A stretch of DNA of 7,202 nt from an uncultured Clostridium sp. (GTDB lineage Bacteria > Bacillota > Clostridia > Christensenellales > Borkfalkiaceae), in contig USMU01000070.1 of assembly GCA_900555925.1 (NCBI GenBank), forward strand, positions 1 through 7,202. Direction: 5' to 3'. The notes under the pieces were generated by a model. The model was not told the origin of the DNA. It did no database searches and saw only the letters and a program-made list of their open reading frames with translations. Positions 1 to 5,727 of the stretch are shown here, piece by piece; positions within the stretch are counted from its first letter, which is position 1, and each line of letters begins with the position of its first letter. A program made the position numbers and the translations under genes.

Positions 1-805
1 CCTCCGAGGTCTGCCAATCGGGAGTGCTGGCTCCCGCTACAATGCCGACCCTTTTACAAAATTTGACTTTTTCATATTCGAAATCGTCCGCATTTTTGAG
101 CCGATAAACTCTGCCGCAAAACTGCGAAGCGATCTCTGCAAGCTTGTTGGTATTGCTGCTGTTCAAGCCGCCGATAACCAGCATTGCGTCGCACTGTTTC
201 GCGAGTTCCCCTGCTTCATTTTGACGTCCTATAGTAGTATAGCAAATTGTTTCAAAAACTTCAACTGTTTTTCCCCGTCTATCTTTAATAATTTTAATAA
301 TTTTTTCAAATTTTTCCTTTGAAAAGGTCGTTTGTGCCACTACACAGCACTTTTTTTCGGGCAAAACGGAAAAATCGTCGTCTTCGGAGGCGAAAATATA
401 CGCTTGCTCCTCACACCAGCCGTTTATGCCGATTACCTCAGGGTGAGTCCGTTCTCCTATGATAATAACCGTGTTTCCCGCGCGGTGCTGCTCGTCGGCA
501 ATCCGCTGCGTGCGGCGTACGAATTCGCACGTACAATCCACAACTTTAATGCCGCGGTCTGCACATTCGTCAAAGACTTTTTTTGCCGCTCCGTGTGAAC
601 GGATGATGAGCGTCGCTCCGTCGGGAACCTCAGAAAGCGAATCTACGGTGATGATCCCCCGTTTCGTGATCGTATCCACTACTTCTTTATTGTGAATGAT
701 TTCTCCGTAAATATAGGTATTTTCGGGATCTATCGTCAAGGCGGTATCCACCGCCTTTTTTACCCCGTGGCAAAATCCGCCGCTCTTTGCTACCAGAATT
801 TCCAT
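1..805 (-). CDS. ispH: 4-hydroxy-3-methylbut-2-enyl diphosphate reductase IspH, 3' end outside the window
   Basis: IspH is the last enzyme of the MEP isoprenoid pathway: a cytosolic 4Fe-4S reductase converting HMBPP to IPP and DMAPP. The reading frame is open from the ATG at 805 to the window edge (268 complete codons). Visible family features are the N-terminal SGGFCHGV with cluster Cys12, His38 in GEIIHN, RSHG with His71, a second cluster Cys at 93 in DCTCEFV, HPEV with His121 and the catalytic Glu123, TT at 159-160, the third cluster Cys188 in TICYTT, NSSN at 215-218 and GAST with Ser260. These are the known cluster and substrate ligands, so the enzyme should be active. The usual TCP after the second Cys is TCE here. 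The ATG directly follows the plsC stop (TGAATG), with GGAG 13 nt upstream, which suggests coupled translation. The IspH domain is nearly complete at the edge. Clostridial homologues often continue into S1 domains, but that cannot be seen here. Confidence 0.96.
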   Translation of the reverse strand, partial: MEILVAKSGGFCHGVKKAVDTALTIDPENTYIYGEIIHNKEVVDTITKRGIITVDSLSEVPDGATLIIRSHGAAKKVFDECADRGIKVVDCTCEFVRRTQRIADEQHRAGNTVIIIGERTHPEVIGINGWCEEQAYIFASEDDDFSVLPEKKCCVVAQTTFSKEKFEKIIKIIKDRRGKTVEVFETICYTTIGRQNEAGELAKQCDAMLVIGGLNSSNTNKLAEIASQFCGRVYRLKNADDFEYEKVKFCKRVGIVAGASTPDWQTSE

Positions 806-1531
806 TCAGGCTTTTTTTCTCCTTTTCTTCGATGCCAAAAATTCCGCATGTTCTCGGCGCATTTCCAAGAGTTTTTCCCTCAGCTTTTCGTCCGCTTCCC
901 GTATGAGCTCGTCCGTCAGTTTTTTATCGTAATATTCCGTAAATTCAAACGGCTCTCCGATAAGGATATGATTGAGGCGGAAGGGCTTCGGCTTCTTATA
1001 CTGCATAATGGGAACGATGGGAACCCGCGCTTTAATCGCCATGACGGAAGCGCCCGATTTGAACGGCAACATATCCGCATTCGTCTTATTCCTCGTGCCT
1101 TCGGGAAAAATACAGATTTTCTCGCCGTTTTTCAGGCATTTGAGGGAATCCATAATCGCGCGGACGTCGCTACCGTCACGGCTGACTTCTATGGCTTTCA
1201 AATGCTTGCAGAAAAATCCCATGAACCAGTTATGCACCACCGATTTTTTGGAAATGTAATGAATTCCTTCCCAGGTAGTGCTCGCGGGATAAATGACGTC
1301 CCATATCCGATAATGATTGCCGATATAAACGCAAGCCCCGTCCGCAACTTTTCTCTTGCCGTAAAACCGAAACGGCAGACACAACCAAAAAATCGGAATG
1401 ACGATAACGCGCAGAACATTTAAAAGCCCCATTATATGGCGCCCCTTTTTATTCGCGGGGACTGTTACGGACCTTTTCTTTTTGGATTCTTTTCTTTTCT
1501 TTCCGTCCTCTGAAACGTGCTTTTCTTCCAT
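806..1531 (-). CDS. plsC: 1-acyl-sn-glycerol-3-phosphate acyltransferase (PlsC family)
   Basis: Predicted to acylate lysophosphatidic acid to phosphatidic acid at the cytoplasmic membrane in phospholipid synthesis. The 241-residue product carries all four acyltransferase blocks: the catalytic HX4D (His73 to Asp78 in NHYRIWD), AIEVSRDG at 113-120, FPEGTRN at 142-148 and VPIVPI at 170-175. A hydrophobic segment at about 35-54 probably anchors it. The first 33 residues are highly basic (12 Lys/Arg) and the C-terminus ends in a second Lys/Arg cluster; both may bind acidic lipid head groups (inference). The ATG at 1531 is chosen because GAGGA lies 9 nt upstream. A TTG at 1537 would be only 3 nt from that site. 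An ATG at 1432, 9 nt after AAGGGG, would give a 208-residue protein closer to many PlsC proteins and is a real alternative. The gene lies 32 bp after the aroH-cmk stop and abuts ispH. The exact acyl acceptor is inferred from the family. Confidence 0.92.
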   Translation of the reverse strand: MEEKHVSEDGKKRKESKKKRSVTVPANKKGRHIMGLLNVLRVIVIPIFWLCLPFRFYGKRKVADGACVYIGNHYRIWDVIYPASTTWEGIHYISKKSVVHNWFMGFFCKHLKAIEVSRDGSDVRAIMDSLKCLKNGEKICIFPEGTRNKTNADMLPFKSGASVMAIKARVPIVPIMQYKKPKPFRLNHILIGEPFEFTEYYDKKLTDELIREADEKLREKLLEMRREHAEFLASKKRRKKA

Positions 1532-1540
1532 AAACAAATT

Positions 1541-1545
1541 TCCTC
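1541..1545 (-). promoter_or_regulatory. Ribosome binding site supporting the plsC start at 1531
   Basis: The minus strand reads GAGGA here, 9 nt before the ATG at 1531 and only 3 nt before an upstream in-frame TTG. It therefore favours the ATG. A weaker AAGGGG lies ahead of the internal ATG at 1432. Confidence 0.6.
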
Positions 1546-1563
1546 TTTATGCCTAAAATCAAG

Positions 1564-2571
1564 CTATATTCTCGATTGTATAAGGGATTTGATCTTTGCG
1601 ACGACCTCGTCTATTCCGAGATAGGAAGTATCCACTACTATGGCGTCGTCGGCAATTTTCAAAGGCGAAAATTCCCGTTCGGAATCTTGCTTATCCCTTC
1701 TGACGATTTCCTCGTGTAAAGTTTCGAAATCGACTTTTTGCCCGCGCCCGAGCAATTCTTTATATCGCCTCTCCGCGCGAACGCGACTGTCCGCCGTAAC
1801 GTAAAACTTGAACTTCGCATCGGGAAGGACAAAAGAACCTATATCCCGACCGTCGAGTACGCAGGAAGTCTTTTTTGCGATTTCCCGCTGCATTTCCACC
1901 ATTTTCTCCCGCACCGATTTGAGAGCGGAAATATCAGAAGCGGCCATGGAAACTTCATTCCTGCGAATCTCTTCGGAAACGTCTTTTCCGTCTAAAAAAG
2001 TATGTTGCTTCCCATCGTGGTATTCGACGCTCAAATCTAAATTTTCCAGCATTTTTCCGACTTTTACGGCGTCCTTTACATCGATTCCTTCCTTTAACGC
2101 TTTCAGAGCGCAGGCACGGTACATCGCTCCCGTATCGAGATAGAGAATATCGTAATCCCTAGCCAAAATTTTTGCTATCGTGCTCTTTCCGCTCCCCGCG
2201 GGGCCGTCCAAAGCGATATTATAGATTGACGAAATATCTTTTCTCAAAACTTTTGCTCCCTTCTGATAGATGTGTTTGGCCGAAAAGGTGTGTTCCGTAA
2301 AAATCATCGTGCGGATACACAGCGGAAGCCCCCCTTCTATTTCCGGCTCCGTGCAGGCAAACAACGGACAAAAATCGTAACCGGCCTCCCGCGCCGCTTT
2401 TGCCGGATGGTAAGCGTGAATATCCTTGGTCAAAGAAAAGACGATACACCGCACCTCTGTTTTTTTCAGAAAATTTGCCCGAAAAATTTCATCGATCAAC
2501 TCTTTCACCGACGAAAAAATTTCGTCCTTATAATCCCTTTCTATCGTAGTCGCTCCGCGAATTATCGTCAT
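1564..2571 (-). CDS. Fusion protein: AroH-type chorismate mutase plus cytidylate kinase
   Basis: A 335-residue two-domain protein. Residues 1 to about 113 match Bacillus AroH chorismate mutase (chorismate to prephenate, for Phe/Tyr). Visible blocks are IIRGATTIERD, HPAKAARE, GGLPLCIR and the HIY segment. Against Bacillus AroH numbering recalled from memory, Arg7, Lys60, Arg63, Glu78, Arg90 and Tyr108 are kept as Arg5, Lys58, Arg61, Glu75, Arg87 and Tyr102. Cys75 aligns with Ala72 (a Cys follows at 73) and Phe57 with His55. Residues about 117-335 are a full cytidylate kinase (CMP/dCMP to the diphosphates): P-loop GPAGSGKS at 123-130, DTGAMYR at 146-152, GRDIG at 241-245, the Arg-rich 263-269 and RRDKQDSERE at 291-300. 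The linker is almost absent. The start is the ATG at 2571, preceded by GAGGAG and a strong promoter; the in-frame GTG at 2748 lies upstream of that promoter. It heads an operon with plsC and ispH. Kinase function is near certain; mutase activity is likely but untested. Confidence 0.95.
   Translation of the reverse strand: MTIIRGATTIERDYKDEIFSSVKELIDEIFRANFLKKTEVRCIVFSLTKDIHAYHPAKAAREAGYDFCPLFACTEPEIEGGLPLCIRTMIFTEHTFSAKHIYQKGAKVLRKDISSIYNIALDGPAGSGKSTIAKILARDYDILYLDTGAMYRACALKALKEGIDVKDAVKVGKMLENLDLSVEYHDGKQHTFLDGKDVSEEIRRNEVSMAASDISALKSVREKMVEMQREIAKKTSCVLDGRDIGSFVLPDAKFKFYVTADSRVRAERRYKELLGRGQKVDFETLHEEIVRRDKQDSEREFSPLKIADDAIVVDTSYLGIDEVVAKIKSLIQSRI
2245..2260 (-). promoter_or_regulatory. 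Possible internal ribosome binding site and TTG start for free cytidylate kinase
   Basis: The minus strand has GGGAG (2256-2260), 8 nt, then an in-frame TTG (2245-2247, Leu109 of the fusion). Starting here would give a 227-residue product lacking the chorismate mutase domain. That is close to the usual length of stand-alone cytidylate kinase (about 224 residues in Bacillus), with the P-loop at a similar distance from the N-terminus. The motif may be chance; no expression evidence is available. Confidence 0.25.
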
Positions 2572-2616
2572 TTCTTCTCCTCTGTGTCGGAAAATACCAT
2601 TATCGAGTCTTGTTTT

Positions 2617-2645
2617 ATTATATACGTAAAAATAAAATCCGTCAA
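2617..2645 (-). promoter_or_regulatory. Sigma-A type promoter of the aroH-cmk/plsC/ispH operon
   Basis: The minus strand reads TTGACG (2640-2645), a spacer of exactly 17 nt, then a perfect TATAAT (2617-2622). Transcription should start near 2610, giving a leader of about 40 nt before the ATG at 2571. The position fits the chosen start and rules out the upstream in-frame GTG at 2748. Confidence 0.82.
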
Positions 2646-2662
2646 GCCTTTTACTTAAAGAG

Positions 2663-2683
2663 CAAAAAGGTTTTATCCTTTTG
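2663..2683 (-). terminator. Weak candidate terminator after the flavoprotein gene
   Basis: On the minus strand AAAAGG, a 6-nt loop and CCTTTT form a short A/T-rich stem followed by a T-rich stretch, about 130 bp after the flavoprotein stop and just upstream of the next promoter. It has only two G-C pairs, so termination is doubtful. The rest of the 239-bp spacer (2572-2810) holds the promoter at 2617-2645 and no gene I can support. Confidence 0.2.
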
Positions 2684-2810
2684 AGCGACATTTTTCGATA
2701 GAACGGAATTCTTCCCGAAAAAACATTCAGCATAATCAATATATTCACAAGAAGAATTTCTATTTGTCGTCAAGAGAAAACTGAGGACGAGTTTTACTCA
2801 TTCCCCAATT

Positions 2811-4052
2811 TTATCTTATGCTGTTTCCCGCCGCATATCCCGTCGAAAAGGCAATTTGGAGATTATAGCCGCCCGTAAAAGCATCCGCGTCCAACACCTC
2901 TCCGCAAAAGCGCAATCCCTTTACCTTTTTCGCTTCCATTGTGTGCGGATCGATCTCGGACAAATCCACTCCGCCGGAAGTAATAATCGCTTCGCGGAAA
3001 TCCCTTAACCCTGCGGGCTGTAAGGGAAATCCTTTCAATGTATTCAATAATTTCCCGCGCTCCTCTTTCGTGAGAACATTTACATTTTTTTTCTCTGAAA
3101 TCCCGCTTGCGGCCAACACCGCCGAAATCATTTTCTGCGGCAATAAATCCGACATGGCATTATCGATATGCCGATTCTTGTATTTTTCAAAATCTCTTAA
3201 AATTCGTTTATCCAACGTCTGTCTGTCGAGCGCGGGCTTCAAATCAAGTTCCAGAATCACGTTTTTTAAGTCGAGGCGATTGATCAGGCTGGAAAGAGAG
3301 AGCACCAACGGCCCCGATATTCCGAAATGCGTAAAAAGCATCTCTCCGAATCCGTCATAAATCAACTTTTTTTCGTTTCTCGCTTTTAAGGCAACATTTT
3401 TCAGAGACAGTCCCTGCAAATCCTTGAAAAGCGCCCCCTTCAATTCGATTCCGCAAAGCCCTGGCCGTAAATCCGTCACGCGCAGTCCCGCCTCGTCGGC
3501 AAACCGATAACCGTCCCCCGTCGAACCCGTGGAAGGATAGCTCAGCCCGCCCGTACAGACGATTGCTTCCCCGCATTCGTATTTTCCCTTTTCCGTCCTT
3601 ACAGCTACTATGCGAGGCATAATATCTACGTCAGACATAGAAGTTTGTAAACAGACAACTTTTTCATTGAGCAAAAATTGAACTCCGACCGAACGACAGG
3701 CTTTTTCCAAAGTTTTGGTAACATCGCTCGCGTGCTCGGAAACGGGAAAGACTCGTCCTCCGCGTTCGGTTTTAAGGGGCAGACCGTGAGAGATAAAAAA
3801 TTCCATAACGCTTTTGGGAGGGAAAGACCAAACGGCGCCCGTAAGAAATTTTCGGCCGCGGACGACATTTTCCAAAAATTCGTCGGGAGAAATGTCGTTG
3901 GTAATATTACAGCGTCCCTTTCCCGTAATGTAGATTTTTTTTCCCAATTTTTCGTTCTTTTCAAAAAGAAGAACGTCGTTTCCGTTTTTGGAGGCGGCAT
4001 AAGCCGCCATAAGTCCCGCGGCGCCTCCGCCGACGATGCACACCTTTTTCAT
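2811..4052 (-). CDS. HI0933/BaiN-like FAD-dependent oxidoreductase
   Basis: A 413-residue flavoprotein of the HI0933 family (also named YhiN, BaiN-like or aminoacetone oxidase-type). The N-terminal Rossmann fold is plain: GGGAAG at 8-13 and the ribose-binding acid Glu31. Next comes the family block GKGRCNITN at 44-52. Further conserved blocks are the TGGLSYPSTGSTGDGY segment at 167-182, GEMLFTHFGISGP at 236-248, TSGGVDLSEIDP at 358-369 and the C-terminal FAD-contacting GEVLDADAFTGGYNLQ at 384-399. There is no signal peptide, so it should be cytosolic. The physiological substrate of most members is unknown. BaiN has been linked to bile acid dehydroxylation, but nothing here supports that role. 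The start is the ATG at 4052, 7 nt after AAAGG and correctly placed for the dinucleotide motif; an in-frame GTG at 4163 would add 37 basic residues without a good binding site. I see no convincing promoter. It precedes cmk in many clostridia. Confidence 0.93.
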   Translation of the reverse strand: MKKVCIVGGGAAGLMAAYAASKNGNDVLLFEKNEKLGKKIYITGKGRCNITNDISPDEFLENVVRGRKFLTGAVWSFPPKSVMEFFISHGLPLKTERGGRVFPVSEHASDVTKTLEKACRSVGVQFLLNEKVVCLQTSMSDVDIMPRIVAVRTEKGKYECGEAIVCTGGLSYPSTGSTGDGYRFADEAGLRVTDLRPGLCGIELKGALFKDLQGLSLKNVALKARNEKKLIYDGFGEMLFTHFGISGPLVLSLSSLINRLDLKNVILELDLKPALDRQTLDKRILRDFEKYKNRHIDNAMSDLLPQKMISAVLAASGISEKKNVNVLTKEERGKLLNTLKGFPLQPAGLRDFREAIITSGGVDLSEIDPHTMEAKKVKGLRFCGEVLDADAFTGGYNLQIAFSTGYAAGNSIR

Positions 4053-4086
4053 TGTTATACCTTTTATTCTTTTAACCGATACTTTA

Positions 4087-4122
4087 CCTCGAAAAAACGA
4101 GGATTGGTTTTTTTCGTTTTTT
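4087..4122 (-). repeat. Overlapping inverted repeats in the flavoprotein leader
   Basis: This stretch can fold in mutually exclusive ways: CCTCG with CGAGG around a 6-nt loop (4087-4102), or a 9-bp pairing of 4092-4100 with 4114-4122, or an 8-bp pairing of 4090-4097 with 4109-4116. It lies 35 bp upstream of the flavoprotein ATG, inside the 233-bp spacer 4053-4285. That spacer also holds the oadA terminator and no gene I can support. Much of the pairing comes from A and T runs, so a function is uncertain. Confidence 0.4.
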
Positions 4123-4235
4123 GATTTCGCTTTAGTACTTTTTGCTATCTTTCTCTGACGCACAATGATTTGCCAGTTTCCCCTATACTACGGAGGAATT
4201 ATTTAAGGTCTTTGAAAATTCTCTGTAACACAAAG

Positions 4236-4266
4236 AATTTCGGCGCGGAAATCCTGCGCCGAAATT
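4236..4266 (-). terminator. Probable rho-independent terminator of the decarboxylase operon
   Basis: A perfect 11-bp inverted repeat (4236-4246 with 4256-4266, core CGGCGC/GCGCCG) with a 9-nt loop begins about 20 nt after the oadA stop. On the minus strand it is followed by CTTTG, an imperfect T tract. On the plus strand it runs into five T residues, so it could act in both directions, though no plus-strand gene faces it. It separates the oad genes from the flavoprotein. Confidence 0.75.
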
Positions 4267-4285
4267 TTTAATTCATGCAATTTTT

Positions 4286-5707
4286 TCAGACGGGATAAAC
4301 ATTTCCCTTGGCAAGATCTCTGTCGACACCGTCTTTCTGCGCTTCTCTCCATTTGAAGAAATTCTCAGCCACCTGTTCGAATACGGCATAGGAAAGAACA
4401 TCTTCTTCTTTCTCATAATACCCCATTTCGATAACCTTCTTCTTGATATCCTCATATTCGGGCTTCAAGTCGTCGGCCGGACGATAAGTAATGCGCTTCG
4501 TATCGCCCAATACCTTCTTAGCCACTTCTTCATTGATGGGCATCGGGAGTTTCCCGTATTTACCGGCGAAAAGATCTTTCGTCTCTTTCGTCACCATTTT
4601 ATAGCGCTCTCCCATGATGACATTGAGAACCGCCTGCGTCCCGACAATCTGAGAGGAAGGAGTAACCAACGGCGGATAACCGCAATCCTTTCTCACGTTG
4701 GGGACTTCCGCGAGACATTCCATCAACTTATCTTCCTTTCCTGCTTTTTTAAGCTGATTGATAAGATTGGACAACATTCCTCCCGGAACCTGATAAATGA
4801 GCGTATTGACGTCGATTCCCTTCACTTTATCGGTGAGAATACCGTCGTCCTTCAACCTCTTTTCCACTTTCTTGAAATGCTGTACGATCGGAAGCAATTT
4901 CGCAATTTCTATGCCCGTATCATAGCCCGTTCCCTTTAAGGTTGCCACCAACGGCTCGGTAGCAGGCTGCGAAGTGCCGTTTCCGAGAGGAGAAAGTGCC
5001 GTATCGACAATATCCACTCCCGCCAGAATCGCCATAAGATAGACCATGTCGCCCGTGCCCGTCGTATTGTGCGTATGCAGATGCAGTTTGGTTTCAGGGC
5101 GGAGCTCCTGTTTGAGCGCTTTGACGAGTTCATACGTATCGAAAGGAAGCAAGAGGTTTGCCATATCTTTCAGACAGATATTATCCGCGCCCATATCTTC
5201 GAGCTGTTTACCGAGCTTTACGAAATACTCTTTCGTATATACGGGGCCGGTCGTATAGCAAATCGTCGCTTCGCAGACTCCGCCGTATTTCTTAATCGCC
5301 TTCATGGAGGTTTCAAGATTTCTGGGATCGTTCAATGCATCGAAAACACGGACGACGCCGACGCCGTTTTCGATAGATTTTTCCACGAATTTTTCGACGA
5401 GATCATCGGCATAATGACGATACCCCAAAAGATTTTGCCCTCTGAGCAACATTTGAATGGGCGTCTTTTTGAGGTGAGCTCTCAGCGTTCTCAATCTCTC
5501 CCAAGGGTCCTCATTAAGGAAACGGAGACAGGAGTCAAAGGTTGCTCCGCCCCAAGCTTCGAGGGAATAATAGCCGATATCGTCCAGCTGTTCCAAAACG
5601 GGAAGCATTTCGTCCAGCCGCATTCTTGTTGCAGCCTGAGACTGATGCGCATCGCGCAAAATTGTTTCCGTAATCAATACTTTTCTGTTTTCAGTTTTTA
5701 TTTCCAT
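4286..5707 (-). CDS. oadA: Oxaloacetate decarboxylase alpha subunit (carboxyltransferase), without biotin domain
   Basis: A 473-residue carboxyltransferase that moves the carboxyl group of oxaloacetate to carrier biotin, releasing pyruvate. The N-terminal TIM barrel shows TETILRDAHQSQ with metal ligand Asp19, EAWGGATFD at 50-58, the carbamylated-lysine block CLKDMANLL with Lys180, and LHTHNTTG with metal ligands His211 and His213. The C-terminal PYC/OADA conserved domain follows, including PGGMLSNL and the VTPSSQIVGTQA block. The chain stops soon after that domain, with no Ala/Pro linker and no EAMKM site, whereas classical Klebsiella-type OadA (about 590 residues) carries its own biotin. The carrier is instead encoded two genes upstream in the same operon. 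The start ATG is 20 bp after the oadB stop; AAGGAG partly overlaps that stop region, with 13 nt to the ATG, a rather long gap. The domain is shared with pyruvate carboxylase subunit B, but the adjoining oadB points to decarboxylation. A terminator follows. Confidence 0.94.
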   Translation of the reverse strand: MEIKTENRKVLITETILRDAHQSQAATRMRLDEMLPVLEQLDDIGYYSLEAWGGATFDSCLRFLNEDPWERLRTLRAHLKKTPIQMLLRGQNLLGYRHYADDLVEKFVEKSIENGVGVVRVFDALNDPRNLETSMKAIKKYGGVCEATICYTTGPVYTKEYFVKLGKQLEDMGADNICLKDMANLLLPFDTYELVKALKQELRPETKLHLHTHNTTGTGDMVYLMAILAGVDIVDTALSPLGNGTSQPATEPLVATLKGTGYDTGIEIAKLLPIVQHFKKVEKRLKDDGILTDKVKGIDVNTLIYQVPGGMLSNLINQLKKAGKEDKLMECLAEVPNVRKDCGYPPLVTPSSQIVGTQAVLNVIMGERYKMVTKETKDLFAGKYGKLPMPINEEVAKKVLGDTKRITYRPADDLKPEYEDIKKKVIEMGYYEKEEDVLSYAVFEQVAENFFKWREAQKDGVDRDLAKGNVYPV

Positions 5708-5727
5708 AATCGTTTTTTATCTCCTTA

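Noticed and set aside
692..1423. Plus-strand open frame of 243 codons opposite plsC
   Set aside because: It lies wholly antisense to a gene with all four acyltransferase motifs, has no recognisable domain and no sensible ribosome binding site.
2568..2600. Ten-codon leader peptide MVFSDTEEKK whose stop overlaps the aroH-cmk ATG (ATGA)
   Set aside because: It has no ribosome binding site and no run of aromatic codons that would suggest attenuation; the overlap is probably chance.
2707..2717. Short palindrome GGAATTCTTCC as a possible operator
   Set aside because: It has only 4-bp arms, lies over 60 bp upstream of the -35 box and has no second copy in the window.
2572..2748. N-terminal extension of the aroH-cmk protein from a GTG at 2748
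   Set aside because: It would begin upstream of the promoter at 2617-2645, adds 59 residues unlike AroH, and the ATG at 2571 has a strong ribosome binding site.
4053..4163. N-terminal extension of the flavoprotein from a GTG at 4163
   Set aside because: There is no suitable ribosome binding site, and the added 37 basic residues would precede a dinucleotide-binding motif that normally starts at the N-terminus.
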